Source: Diphasiastrum complanatum
Lineage: Eukaryota > Streptophyta > Lycopodiopsida > Lycopodiales > Lycopodiaceae
Direction: 5' to 3'
Length of the DNA: 64,000 nt
Assembly (NCBI GenBank): GCA_029204225.1
Contig: CM055106.1
Coordinates: 23,394,801 to 23,458,800 of the forward strand
Shown: positions 44,000-55,550 of the stretch, one piece after another
Layout of the letters: every line of letters starts with the position of its first letter
How positions within the stretch are numbered: position 1 is the first letter of the stretch
Translations under genes and position numbers: made by a program
The notes under the pieces: generated by a model
Databases searched by the model: none
What the model was told of the DNA's origin: nothing
Seen by the model: only the letters and a program-made list of their open reading frames with translations

Positions 44000-45717
44000 A
44001 AGTGGTATGTGTCAACATGAGGCTATCGGAAAAGGAGAATTTATGCATTCAAGTAAGTTTTTGACTTTTGGCCTTTGTAATCTTTTTTATACTTCAAGAG
44101 TTCAGATCTTATATTGTTTTAGCATGACTGTAAATTGTAACATTAATCATCTATTATTATTATTTTCTTTTTTTACAGATCAACTTTGGTAGGGAATCAA
44201 AATGTGAAAGACAATGCTACTATAGGCAAGTCTTTGGGCTCTGTGTTGACAACAAAATCAACTGAGTCATTGATGACCAATAATCAAAACAATCGTGTTA
44301 AGATAAAAAATTGTTGATGCATTAATGATTGAAGTACAAAAAATACTTGACGATACTATAATTCTAGGAGCATGGATTTTGCTGGAATAAGCAGAGATGC
44401 TTATGGCACCATATTTAAGATTATCAAACAAGCTTTGACGCTGGTTAGCATTAAGAAATTTCCTATTTCACGACCATTTCAAATAAAATCGGAACGTGAT
44501 TCAATGAATAGAGAAATTCAAAAGATTATAGGTGTTCCATTTCATATCAAGGAAGTATATCAATCAAAAGACAAAAAATCCATGTCTTACAATCAGTCAA
44601 ATAACTTGTTTGTCGATATGAATATGTTATTAAGATTTATAATACATTTTTATGATATTTCCACGGAAAAAGTAGACAGTAAGATAGTCTTGGTACTGAA
44701 GCTGGATGAATCAGAACTTATTAAAGGACAAAAATGGAAAGAGTGAGTGTAACACTCATGAATGGAGCACTTCAAAAGATTAACGATCAAGGAGATTTTA
44801 ACTTCAGTGTTCGGTCCGAGAATGACATCTGGTGGTTGGCAGCCTTTGAGGTATGATATTTTAAAATCTAATGAGTTTTGATATTGTATGTTACTTGGGT
44901 CTTAATATTGTTATCAATTGACTAGTTTATCAATTTAGGTTTTAAAGGAAGATCATGACAGTCCGTCATGGGTGTTTAGCAAAACAACATATCCCAGAAT
45001 CATCAAAGAGCATATGGATGGGGAACTTTTCAATGTACCTGGAATAGGAGAATTCAAGGTAGAGTGGCATTTGGTTGGTGATTTGAAATCTTTAAAATGT
45101 ATGTTCAACGTTTCCCATGGACCAACCACCAAAAATCCATGTTTATATTGTATGAAATCATCAAATGACATGACCAAGAATACAAGAATAACAAGAGACA
45201 AAGAGGATCCAAATTGGAAACATGTTCTGCCAATTCCTCTACAAAACGTACATATTTGCACTCTCCATGCTGAGGTTAGGATAATCAAAAAGCTTGTGTA
45301 TTGTCACATATTATATGCTTGGCACACAAAGCCATAATCATCTTCCAAGGAGGCTATTTCTAGATTAGAAGATATTTTGTCTAAAGCAGGTCTCCATAAA
45401 GGACATGTTAAAATACAAAAGGACTTTAGGCTTTTGGGGAAAAAAGGAAATGTACCTTGCAAGCCAAGCATTGGCGGTGTAAAGGCACAAAGATTTTTAT
45501 CAAACATTCAGGAAAGCCATCTAAGACGCGTTACTCAGTTTGGAGAGACATCGTAGCTGCTACTCAAGATTTTGTTCAGGATGGAGTAACAAGGGTAATG
45601 AAAGTTGAAGTATTGAAAAAAATTAGATGATATGGTTAAAATATTACAAAAGGAAATATTTTCAAAAAATGATTTGCTACTGCTCGGGAAACGTTGTGTT
45701 GAGTTTGTTTTGTAGAT
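44000..45717 (+). pseudogene. Transposase-like gene of copy C, 5' part
   Basis: Exons follow copy B: NATIGKSLGSVLTTKSTES (about 44210), DFAGISRDAYGTIF (44375, after a 1-nt shift), PFHIKEVYQS, VLVLKLDESELIKGQK and, after a shift at 44743, ERVSVTLMNGAL and SENDIWWLAAFE (to about 44850). After an intron come LKEDHDSPSWVFSKTTYP, EWHLVGDLKSLKCMFNVSHG, KNPCLYCMKSSND and NVHICTLHAEVRIIKKL (to 45320), then KAGLHKGHVKIQKDFRLLG and PCKPSIGGVKAQRFL. The Asp in KLDE, the Asp in GDLK, the C-x2-C and the later acidic residues are a plausible DDE arrangement. Similar block order occurs in uncharacterised transposases of animals and fungi, from memory only. Confidence 0.65.
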
Positions 45718-46399
45718 TGTTAAAAATTCACAATTCTAGCTTGACTAGTTTTGGTCATATGACTTGTAAATAGTTAAATGGTCATGATGTGGCTTGTCAC
45801 ACGTGCCAAATAGCATAAGGTTCCATTCATAAGGATGTTCTCAAGTAGACCTAAGTGTTAGAACCTTTGGAATGAGTCCAAATTATGCTTAGATACAAGG
45901 GAGAAAAAATAGGAGCTATTTTTGGTAATTTTTGCATTGTTGAGGGATCTCCAAGATTCCAACCCTAACTTGGTAGGGATGAAAGATCCACCAAAATTAG
46001 CATTAGGGATAGGTTTAGGGCTACTCATAACTGCCCAAAACCGTGATGGATCATGTATATATAGGTGATGATATCTCACCAGAATTAATCAAGCAATTTC
46101 ATGTTTTTTCTCTCATAATGGTGCAATTGCTCTCTATGTTCATAATTGTTTGAGTACTTGTGATTACTAATGATTATAGGATTGAATGTAGGTCTGGTGT
46201 ACAGTACTCAGACTGTGGGAGGCCGTACTTTCACACGTGTGAAGCCTTCTTCAAGGATTTGGGCCATTTAGTGAGGTTCAAGCATAGATTTTTGATGGAT
46301 TTTGATGGTTCAACTTGTGCTAATCTTATGAAATCATAATCTATTGTTTCCCTCATCATTTCAAGTGTTTTAGGATCCTTATTTGCTGTAATTTTTACA
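45718..46399 (+). repeat. Copia 1 5' LTR
   Basis: TG...CA ends. A TATA-like TGTATATATAGGTGATG lies near 46050. Compared with the 3' LTR it has an extra 8 bp after GGGATCTCC. Confidence 0.93.
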
Positions 46400-46412
46400 T
46401 GGTATCAGAGCC
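46400..46412 (+). other. Primer binding site, initiator tRNA-Met type
   Basis: TGGTATCAGAGCC follows the 5' LTR directly and complements the initiator tRNA-Met 3' end, the usual copia primer. Confidence 0.95.
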
Positions 46413-47208
46413 TAAAGGCTGAAATGAGCTAAATCCTTGGTTTTCATTCAATTTGATCACAATTTTTGATCTAAATCTTGTGTAGATTGGATCTTAGCAT
46501 CTAGTATTGATTCTAGAACTCAAAGTGAGTCAAATACATTGGAGATTGGTGTTGTGTGACTTCATTTTCAGGTGTTTAGGTTTCTAAAACTAGAGGCAAA
46601 GTTGAATTCAATTCACAACCAAGATAGCAAGTTTTGCTTGCTCCAAGCATTGATTTCTAAGCGAGTTTTGGAGGTGATTTCATAGAGGAGGCTTTTTAGA
46701 ATTCAAGGAGAGGGAAGATCAGAGTTTTGGAGACTCTTCAAGGCTGTTCTAAGGTGTAGTAGACACCTCCTATAGTGATTTAGGTTCAGTCCAACCATTG
46801 CTTGACTTATGCACCAAATTAGATCAATTTTTCATCAATTTTGATCATTTTTTGCTTGTGATTGGATACTAGATTGTGTTGCATCCTCATTAAGTTCCAT
46901 TTAGATCTTTTACAAGTGATTTTGGAAGTATATTAGGTTGCTGAAATTCACTCTTGATCAGATCATTTGGAAGCTTTAATGTTCTTTATAGAAAGAGGGG
47001 CAATTCTACTAGTATTGTCTACTTCAATCAAGCAAGTGCATTGTTTCTAGTATTCTATGATTTGATTTTGTTAGAGATCATTCTTAGATCTTTATAGGAA
47101 GTCTATTACTGATCTTTTCAGGTCCCTAAGAAGTGGGATAAGGTAGACCTTCAATCAAATCAATAGAAGTAACCTTCATTTGTGTCAAGTCCTTGATTAG
47201 GAGACTAG

Positions 47209-50200
47209 ATGGCATCTATAAATGCATATCTTTTGGATACTAATGAAAGGCTCAACAAAACTAACTATTCCATATGGAAAGTTAGAATGGAATCTATCAT
47301 GATCATGCAAGATCTGATGGAAACTGTAAATGGTAAGGAGGGTGAACCTATTCATCCTCAAGAAAAAGCCAAATACATCAAGAGATGCAATGTTGCACTA
47401 CATTGCATAAAAATGAATGTTGCAAATGAACTCTTAAGAGAGGTAGGAGATTGCACTTCAGCTCAAGATGCTTGGGAGACTTTGCAAAAGTCTATGAATC
47501 CAAGAACCAAACTAGAATGTTAGCTTTGAAGAATCAAATCTATAGAAGCTATCAAAAGAAAGGAGAGAGTGCACATACTTTTGTCCTAAGAGTAAAGGAA
47601 TTGAACAAAGAGCTAGCCTTTATAGGTGACCCTATCAAGGATGAAGAGCTTGTTCAACTCATATTGAATGGACTAAGATTTGAATTTGACAATTTGGTTC
47701 AGGGATATGCAATTATGGGTAAGCTACCCATACTTGAAGAACTCCAAGGCACACACATGGCCGAGGAATCAAGAAGGAGCCAAATGCAAGAGAGGATGGA
47801 TAGGCTTTCCATTCAAGGTGGAGATGACCAAGCTCTCTTCACGAAAGGCAAAGGCAAGTCCAAAGGCAAAGGATCAACATTCAAGAAGTCTACAAAGCTT
47901 GAGGATCAAGAAGGACCCTCAAAGGCATCTCCATCAACCACCAAAGTCAAGAAGGACAAATCAAAGGTGAAGTGCTACTATTGTAGCAAGATGGGGCATT
48001 ATGCCTCGGAATGCTTCAAGAGGAAGCAAGATCAAAGCCAAGCCAACATGAGCAAAGAGGAGGAGGAGGAGAGTTCACATGAGGACTCTCTCATGATGTC
48101 CATATTTTCTTCAACAAGCTTCAAAGGAGAAGATCCTTGGTGGATTGACTCGGGTGCTAGTTCACACATGACTAGTAAAAGGGAGTTTTTCTCTTCTCTC
48201 TTATCTTATGATGGACCTATAAAGTCTATCTATGCAACAAATGATGAAGCTTGTAAGATTGAAAGAGCTGGTAGCATTCCCCTTTGCTTAGGATCTTCCA
48301 AAAAGATCAACATAGAAGGTGTTTTGTACATTCCTACAATAACAAAGAATCTACTAAGTGCTGGCCAAATCATAGACACTGGTTTCAATGTTGACTTTGC
48401 TTCAAATGAATGTTTCATCAAGAAGAAGGGTAAGATAGTGGCTAAGGGCACTAGACTTGGCAAACTTTATAAGCTGGATGCATTTGTGGATACTAATGTT
48501 GTCATGTTGGCCGAGAAGAGCAAGATATCTACCTTTACTTTATGGCACAAAAGACTTGGACATGTCAACTTGGGTTCCATGGAGGCTATGATCAAGGAGG
48601 AGTATGCTTTAGGCCTACCAAGGTCTATTGGGAAGCAATACAAGGTTTGTGAAGCTTGTGCCTTATCCAAGGCACATAAGAAGGTGTTTCCTAACTCCAT
48701 CACAAAGTCATCTCATCTTCTTGAACTCATACACTCGGATGTGCACATTGCTAGCACCAAATCTAATGGAGGTTCATCCATGTTTTTAACCTTCATTGAT
48801 GAATACTCAAGATATTGTTGGGTGTTCTTACTTTCCTTCAAGTCTCAAGTATTTGATACTTTTGTAAAGTTCAAGTTGTTTGTGGAAAATCATCATAATC
48901 ATAGCATCAAGATTCTTAGAAGTGACAATGGTGGAGAATTCATCTCCAATGAGTTCAAGGCCTTTTGTGAGGAGGAAGGGATCAAGAAAGAGACTTCTTG
49001 TCCTTACACTCCTCAACAAAATGGAGTTGCTGAAAGAAGGAATAGAACATTATGTGAATGTTCTAAGGCTTTAAGATTAGATGCTTGTTTGCCCAAATCC
49101 TTTTGGGGTGAGTCTCTTGTATGTGCAAACTACTTGATGAATAGGGTGTCTTGCAAAGCAATTGAAGGCAAAACTCCTTATGAGATGTTGTATGGAAAGA
49201 AACCCAATCTTAATCACTTGAAAGTTCTTGGGTGTATATGTTATGTGCATGTGCCATTGGAAACAAGAACCAAGGAGGATCCATCTTCCACAAGAGGGAT
49301 CATGCTTGGATATGCAAGCTCAAGCAAGGGCTACAAAGTCTATCTCCCATCCTTGAACAAATTTGTTGTTTCAAGGGATGTCATCTTTGATGAACATCAT
49401 ATGCATATGCTTGAAGAAGGCTCAAGTGCTTCAACAATCAAGAAGAAGATGGCCGAGGAGCAAGATCTTGGTTTTGAGGAGGAGCTCATGGAGGAGCAAG
49501 CACCAAACCCACCTATCACACCAAGGAGATCTTCAAGGGCAAAAGTGGAGCCATCAAGGCTCACATATCAAGGCAAAGGACAGCAAGTTGAGGGTATCTC
49601 ATCCACTTCTTATGCTTTATCTAGTTTTGAGGAACCGTCTAATGTTGAAGATGCATTGAACTCCAAAGAATGGTATAAAGCTATGTTGGATGAGTATGAT
49701 GCCTTGATTGAGAATGAAACTTGGTTGCTTGTTGAGAGACCTCAAAGGAATGTAATAGGATGCAAGTGGGTCTTCAAGCTTAAGTTGAATGCAAATGGGA
49801 GTGTTAACAAACATAAAGCAAGATTAGTTGCAAAAGGTTATGCTTAAGAGAGAGGGACAGACTATGAGGAAACTTTTGCACCCGTGGCCAAGATGGTCAC
49901 AATAAGGCTAATCATTGCACTTGCATCACATTTTGGATGGATTCTATGTCAAATGGATGTCTCTAATGCTTTCTTGAATGGTTTTTTGGAAGAGGATATC
50001 TATATGGAGCAGCCACAAGGGTTCATCAAGCATGGAATGGAGAACAAAGTATGCCATCTCCAAAGAAGCATCTATGGCTTGAAGCAAGCCTCGAGATCTT
50101 GGAATTCAAGACTACATTGCTATCTTATTTCACTTTCTTTTGTTCAAAGTGAATATGATCCCACTCTTTACATTAAGTTTGATGATGTTGGTATTGTACT

Positions 50201-51174
50201 TTTACTCATCTATGTAGATGACATCATCATTAGTGGAAATAGTGTTGATGGTATTGAAAAAATCAAGATAGATCTATCCTTAGAGTTCAAGATGGTAGAT
50301 CTAGGGTGTCTTCACTTCATCTTAGGCATAGAAGTACTTAGAGGATCTGATTTTATCTTTATAAGTCAAGTAAACTATGCTCAAAGTCTTTTGAAGAAGT
50401 TTAAGATGGAAGTATGCAAAAGTGTTGACACACCAATGGAGCAAGATGTAAAAGTGCCAAATGAAGATGATGAAAGATCCTTCATGGAAATCACTTTGTT
50501 TAGGCAACTTATAGGTTACTTAATGTGAATCACTATAACTAGACCAGATCTTAGCTTTAGTGTATGTAGGTTGAGCCAATCCATGCAAAAGCCATTGAAT
50601 ATCCATTGGAAAAAGGCTAAGAGGATTCTAAGATACATCTCGGGTACATTGGATTTTGGGATTCTATATAGAGGAGATGTGATTAACCTTCATGCATTTA
50701 GTGATTCAGATTTTGCAGGGGACAAGAGGGATAGGAAATCAACAAGTGCCTATTCAACTTTCATAGGAGAAGGTGTGGTTTCATGGCTTTCAAAAAAGCA
50801 AGAAACTATATCTCTATCTTCAACCGAGGCCGAGTACAAAGCTTTGACAACCACTACAAAGGAGGTACTTTGGATCAAGAGATTATTGGTGGAACTAAAG
50901 ATCATGGATTCAGAGGAGGAACCAATCATCTACAATGACAATATATCACCCCAACACCTTGCATCTAACCCAATCTTCCATGCAAGATCTAAGCACATTG
51001 AGATATGCCATCACTTTGTGAGAGAAATGGTGCAAGCCAAGGAGATTGCTTTGGAGCATGTTCCAAGCAATGAATGTGTAGCTGATCTACTTACTAAACC
51101 ACTTTAAAAGACACCTTTTATGAAGTTCAGATCATCACTTGGAGTGATTAGTAAAGCAATGATTGAACCAAGCT
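47209..51174 (+). pseudogene. Copia 1 gag-pol polyprotein, inactivated
   Basis: Gag starts at 47209 (MASINAYLLDTNERL). A 1-nt loss in an A run near 47490 shifts the frame. It continues with the knuckle CYYCSKMGHYASEC (about 47972), protease WWIDSGASSHMTS (about 48140), integrase HKRLGH...CEAC zinc region and D-D-E core (IHSDVH, LRSDNGGEF, NGVAERRNR), RT with YVDDII (about 50211), and RNase H with DSDFAGD and LSSTEAEYKAL. In-frame stops lie at 49845 (CAA to TAA), 50526 (TGG to TGA) and 51105 (CAA to TAA). The natural stop is at about 51172. All three stops are transitions of the C-to-T or G-to-A kind. Catalytic residues are otherwise kept. Confidence 0.92.
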
Positions 51175-51190
51175 AGATAGTGAGGAGGAG

Positions 51191-51864
51191 TGTTAAAAAT
51201 TCACAATTCTAGCTTGACTAGTTTTGGTCATATGACTTGTAAATAGTTAGATGGTCATGATGTGGCTTGTCACACGTGCCAAATAGCATAGGATTCCATT
51301 CATAAGGATGTTCTCAAGTAGACCTAAGTGTTAGAACCTTTGGAATGAGTCCAAATTATGCTTAGATACAAGGGAGAAAAAATAGGAGCTATTTTTGGTA
51401 ATTTTTGCATTGTTGAGGGATCTCCAACCCTAAATTGGTAGGGATGAAAGATCCACCAAAATTAGCATTAGAGATAGGTTTAGGGCTACTCATAACTGCC
51501 CAAAACCGTGATGGATCATGTATATATAGGTGATGATATCTCACCAAAATCAATCAAGCAATTTCATGTTTTTTCTCTCATAATGGTGCAATTGCTCTCT
51601 ATGTTCATAATTGTTTGAGTACTTGTGATTACTAATGATTATAGGATTGAATGTAGGTCTGGTGTATAGTACTCAGACTGTGGGAGGCCGTACTTTCACA
51701 CGTGTGAAGCCTTCTTCAAGGATTTGGGCCATTTAGTGAGGTTCAAGCACAGATTTTTGATGGATTTTGATGGTTCAACTTGTGCTAATCTTATGAAATC
51801 ACAATCTATTGTTTCCCTCATCATTTCAAGTGTTTTAGGATCCTTATTTGCTGTAATTTTTACA
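51191..51864 (+). repeat. Copia 1 3' LTR
   Basis: Matches the 5' LTR apart from about ten substitutions and an 8-bp gap. Host copy C resumes at 51865. Confidence 0.93.
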
Positions 51865-52240
51865 AGATGCAGTTGTAGTGGCTTGGAGAGAGGATCATAT
51901 CACACATTAGATGGTAAGCATTTAAAAACAGATATCAAGTTACCATTTTATTTTATTTTTTGAAGTTTACCTATTGATAGAAATTGTTGAAATTTTGCAG
52001 CACATATTACGACACAATTCCACATCCTTAGCAGAAAATCATGGAAGTTTGAGTATATGGTCTTCACAAGGGATGGAAAAATCTCATTGGCGAGCAAGAG
52101 GAGCATTTCATAAATGGCCTCAATGGTAGACACGGATATGTTCTTTAGCTATTTCAATGGTTCTATCGACAAGCACAAATACGACATCAAACAAAATCTA
52201 CAAATTATATCAAGTTCAGAAAGGCATGTAAATTTATACA
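51865..52240 (+). pseudogene. Transposase-like gene of copy C, C-terminal part
   Basis: The frame continues from before the copia insertion (VDAVVVAWRED across the junction), then an intron, then an exon with ENHGSLSIWSSQGMEKSHW and RGAFHKW. A degraded FRKACKFIHQG near 52200 matches the C-terminal remnant in copy B. The Glu in GMEKSH is a candidate third catalytic acid; this is inference. Confidence 0.5.
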
Positions 52241-52329
52241 TCAAGGGAGGTAGATTGACAAATACAACTTTGTACTATATATTTGTAATTTGTTTTGGAA
52301 GAAAAATACATTTCCAGCTAATTGAATAC

Positions 52330-53861
52330 ATCTATATCTCCTTGCCATCTTCATTTTCTTTTTCTAATACTAGTTGCATTTTGTTGTCATGGAGAAATTC
52401 TCTTATTGCAAATGGATCCAAAAGATATGCATTTTCTTTTTCTTGACATAATTAAGTTGCATACAAAGCAAAATGAGTAGATCGGAGAATAGTATTCTCG
52501 GGTCCATAACCTAAAATCTTGAGTACAATTGGGCGTTTAACAAAAATTATTTTATGTGGTTTAATGAACTTATGACCACCTAAGTAATAAGACAATGTCT
52601 TTACTGCCATGATAATTGTTTCGCCTTGAGCATTGAACTTTGAACACAAATCTCATGTTTTTTGAAAAATTTGAGATAATTTCCAAGGCCGTTGTCCTTG
52701 TTAAATTTGTCTGAGTAGGTTCGAAAGCCACCTCGTCGAATGGCAAATTCTTCAATAAGAACGGCCTTCTAAAAATATGAAAAATTAAAATGTTAGTTCT
52801 TATGATGAATATAAATAATATGAAAATTAACTTGCATGCACAAAAAGTAAAAGAACTCACACATTCAACAATATCTGCTTCAATCAATTCAGGGTGGTCT
52901 ATTCTGTGACCCTTTTGCAAGCTTAACTCATTTGGTTGGTATATTTTTTGAGGCCCAAAACCAAGTTGGGTCTGGAAAGCAATGAACTCATCCTTTGAGG
53001 GAATATTATTTTAATGCTCACGGGTTTTCGACAAAGACTGTTGCAAACACTGTTCTGGACAAAGCATATCATCATCGATCTCATCATCCACTCCATGAAC
53101 AATATCATCATACTCAAAATCAAGAATGTCAGAAAACTCACCTAATGTTTTGGCTAAAATACATAACATTTCATCTTCACGATAATCAAAAAAATTGCAC
53201 GAGTCAGGTTTAGTGAGATAACTATCATTATCTATGTAGTATTTAGGTAAATCAAAAAAGGAGCGAGAAGAATTTCATTTGATTCATACGGACATTCGGT
53301 CTCTCCTACAAATGCAGATCGATTATCAGTTGGGTCAAATTCTTTAATATTGTCATATTCTATGTCAATTTCTTCAAGAAACTTGACTATATCCTTGATC
53401 TTCTGATCTCGTGAAGAGGGAGGTGAAGTTTGCATGGAACTTGAGGAATCCACTTCATTTGGAATCAAAATAATCAAAAATAATATAAATGCAAATTGAT
53501 ATTCAACTAATCTACACTTCTTGCAACAAATTTGGCAGTGACCAGAAAACCTAAATTTCTCATAAAGTTTTGTATATAATTGATCCAATCTATTTTTCAG
53601 ATGAATATCAACATGCTTGACAATATCAGTGTAATGCAAACAAGCCATGTTCTCAAATGTTTGCAAAGGCAATGTTACAAAACTTTTGAATATCTTGTAA
53701 GGCTCAAAGAACACGTGTCTATTATGATGAGTTGTAGCAAAAACATGCAGAAAAGGATGAAACAACGATATGAAGTATTCCCTATGTTCGATAATACCAA
53801 AATCGTCAAGAAATGAAGAGAGCACGATCTCCAGATTAGATCTACATGAACCTAAAGACAT
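52330..53861 (-). pseudogene. Leftward zinc-motif gene of copy C (module 2)
   Basis: Starts MSLGSCRSNLEIVLSSF at 53861 and stays open for about 200 codons through CQICCKKCRLVEYQ. It shifts near 53235, continues with FFDYREDEMLCILAKTL, FIAFQTQLGFGPQ and HRIDHPELIEAD, and ends with IIMAVKTLSYYLGGHKFIK and KIIFVKRPIVLKILG. C-x2-C-x3-C, YLGGHKF and KIIFVKR are the most conserved points against copy B. The hydrophobic FAFILFLIILIP after the cysteines could be a membrane or core helix. Function unknown. Confidence 0.6.
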
Positions 53862-54194
53862 TGTGTTAAAGTAATATTAACAAAAAAAAAAAACAATTGT
53901 AGATTAACTGTATGTATCGAATATGTGTGCAGTCTTCAATAGCAATATTAAGGTTATAAGAAAATGCACAAAAGAACGATATGTACGACCTAAAAATTGG
54001 TAGAAGGAACAACTTCTTACGATTCTTCAAGTATTGCCAACTTCAGCCACATCTATGGCTAAACCAAGAATAATATCAATCAAGGTATCAACATTAGTGA
54101 TGAATGTATTCAGAGTTTTATTTAGATAGAACTTATATGAAAATGTATTCAAAATTTTATTTCGATAAATCTTATATTTGTTTTTTATTTACAG

Positions 54195-54688
54195 ACTCCC
54201 CAACAACAAGATGCATTTAGTTGCGGCTGGTTATGCTCTATAATGCAAAGATATTTTTTGAGTGGTATAATTTTCAACAAGACACGGTCGATATCGAGTA
54301 AGTGAGCATCAAGATCCTACTTGTTTTTTACTTTATGTATTTTTCATTATAAATGCGGCTGTATTTCTCAACTCAATTTTGTGTGCGTTTGCAGTTCTCG
54401 CTTGGTGTGTACACATTTAATGATGTGTATAAATTCAAACAAGATTTAAGCAAACTCATCCTTACAAAGACAGTAATATGTGATCCTAAAAATAATAAGG
54501 CTGATTTAGAAGCAAGGTCAAAATTAGGAGCCTTTTCTCCTGATGTCACTATTATGGATCACAAAGGTGTTGCATTTTATAATGAGATATCTACTGTTAA
54601 AGAAGAGATCAAGCCGATGGAGCACAGACCAAAGAAAGAGAGGAATTCAGCATGGCCACAAGAAAAAGTAGTCAAATCTTCAGAATGA
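54195..54688 (+). pseudogene. Ulp1-type peptidase exons of copy C (module 3)
   Basis: Exon 54195-54297 reads TPQQQDAFSCGWLCSIMQ, with the catalytic Cys-Gly intact and the Trp that copy B lost. The last exon (about 54394-54688) matches that of copy B at its start (FSLGVYTFNDVYKFKQDL) and is longer. The upstream exons with the His-Trp motif are missing in this copy, so it cannot encode a working peptidase. Confidence 0.6.
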
Positions 54689-54792
54689 AGCATAGTTTGT
54701 AAAAAAAAAAGCCCAATGTTTGAGGCTCATTTTTATTGATATAAAAAGTTTTAACACAGTAAATCACAATCTTGTGTGCTTGCTTTTGCATA

Positions 54793-55550
54793 TCATGGCT
54801 CTTCTATCACCTTGATCATCATACCTAGATCTTTGCATTTTGTAAATTGTTCTTGTCTATTCGTATCTGCATAAGAAAAAAAATGTTTTATTAAATACTG
54901 CATAAAACATAACTTTGTATTGCTGACAAATTATTGCATCAAATAAAATTAAATATTAAAAACTTACTAGTTTCTCATGAACAATGAACCTTAAGTATTC
55001 AAGAAGCTCGTATTGTAATAAGAGAAGCTTTGTTCAGATATAGTGAAGGCTCTAGTCTTCTTCAACTTCAACAGTAGTAATAAGCGTGTCATTGTATCTA
55101 ATGTCAATTTGCTTTCTATTACTATGTCCATCTTGTTCCATGTCTTGATCTAATGGTATTCATGTTTTACCACTCCTTTTCTATCTTTGATAGTTAAAAT
55201 TAAGGCTCAAGGTTTGTCTTTCAATTTAATATCGAAAGCAGATGGAGTCTTTTTTTATTCGACAATCTATTTCTCTGTTTGATTTATGGTCCCAACCTTT
55301 GTCCATAGTTCTGACAATGTATCATCTGATAAATCCTTACAAACAAATAATGTCGGTGTTCTATGCACATTTGCAATCGAACAAAAATCAACAAATACAT
55401 TCAAAGAAATAAACCAACTTAATCGGACATTTTTGGATCCAGTACTTATTTTTGTAGAAGTCTTCACATCAGTAAAGGACTTGCATCGAAATGATTCTGA
55501 AACAATGTTGTCAAGAGTAATCCATTCTTCACCATCCAACCTTGGAAGTA
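54793..55550 (-). pseudogene. Leftward gene of copy C (module 4), unknown function
   Basis: Matches copy B exon by exon: GEEWITLDNIVSESFRCKS, VRLSWFISLNVFVDFC, RTPTLFVCKDLSDDTLSEL, a degraded IPLDQDMEQDGHSNR, and a last exon RQEQFTKCKDLG that stops at 54793. It has several stops and one frameshift near 55275. The 5' part is replaced at about 55550 by a copia LTR. Confidence 0.6.

Larger units (their letters stand above)
45718..51864 (+). mobile_element. Ty1/copia retrotransposon 1, nearly complete
   Basis: LTRs of 682 and 674 bp start TGTTAAAA and end TTTTTACA. The flanking AGAT on both sides (45714-45717, 51865-51868) is a 4-bp direct repeat compatible with a target duplication. PBS, gag, protease, integrase, RT, RNase H and a purine tract (GAGGAGGAG) are in copia order. 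By eye the LTRs differ at about ten positions plus one 8-bp indel, roughly 1.5 percent, so the insertion is fairly recent and younger than host copy C. One frameshift and three stops break the polyprotein. Confidence 0.93.
43841..55550 (+). mobile_element. Multi-gene DNA transposon, copy C, interrupted by a copia element
   Basis: Second large copy of the family: about 5.5 kb of its own plus the 6.1-kb copia insertion at 45718-51864. It holds the same modules in the same alternating order as copy B: transposase (44000-45717, continuing 51865-52240), leftward zinc-motif gene (52330-53861), Ulp1 exons (54195-54688), leftward unknown gene (54793-55550). The left part is truncated within the second transposase exon, so the terminal region is absent. 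The right end is cut by a copia LTR. It keeps the transposase catalytic blocks that copy B lost but lacks the Ulp1 histidine exon that copy B kept. Confidence 0.75.

Noticed and set aside
47480-47530. Programmed frameshift in copia 1 gag
   Set aside because: Copia elements usually have one frame; the shift lies in an A run inside Gag well before the knuckle and looks like a single-base loss, alongside three later stops.
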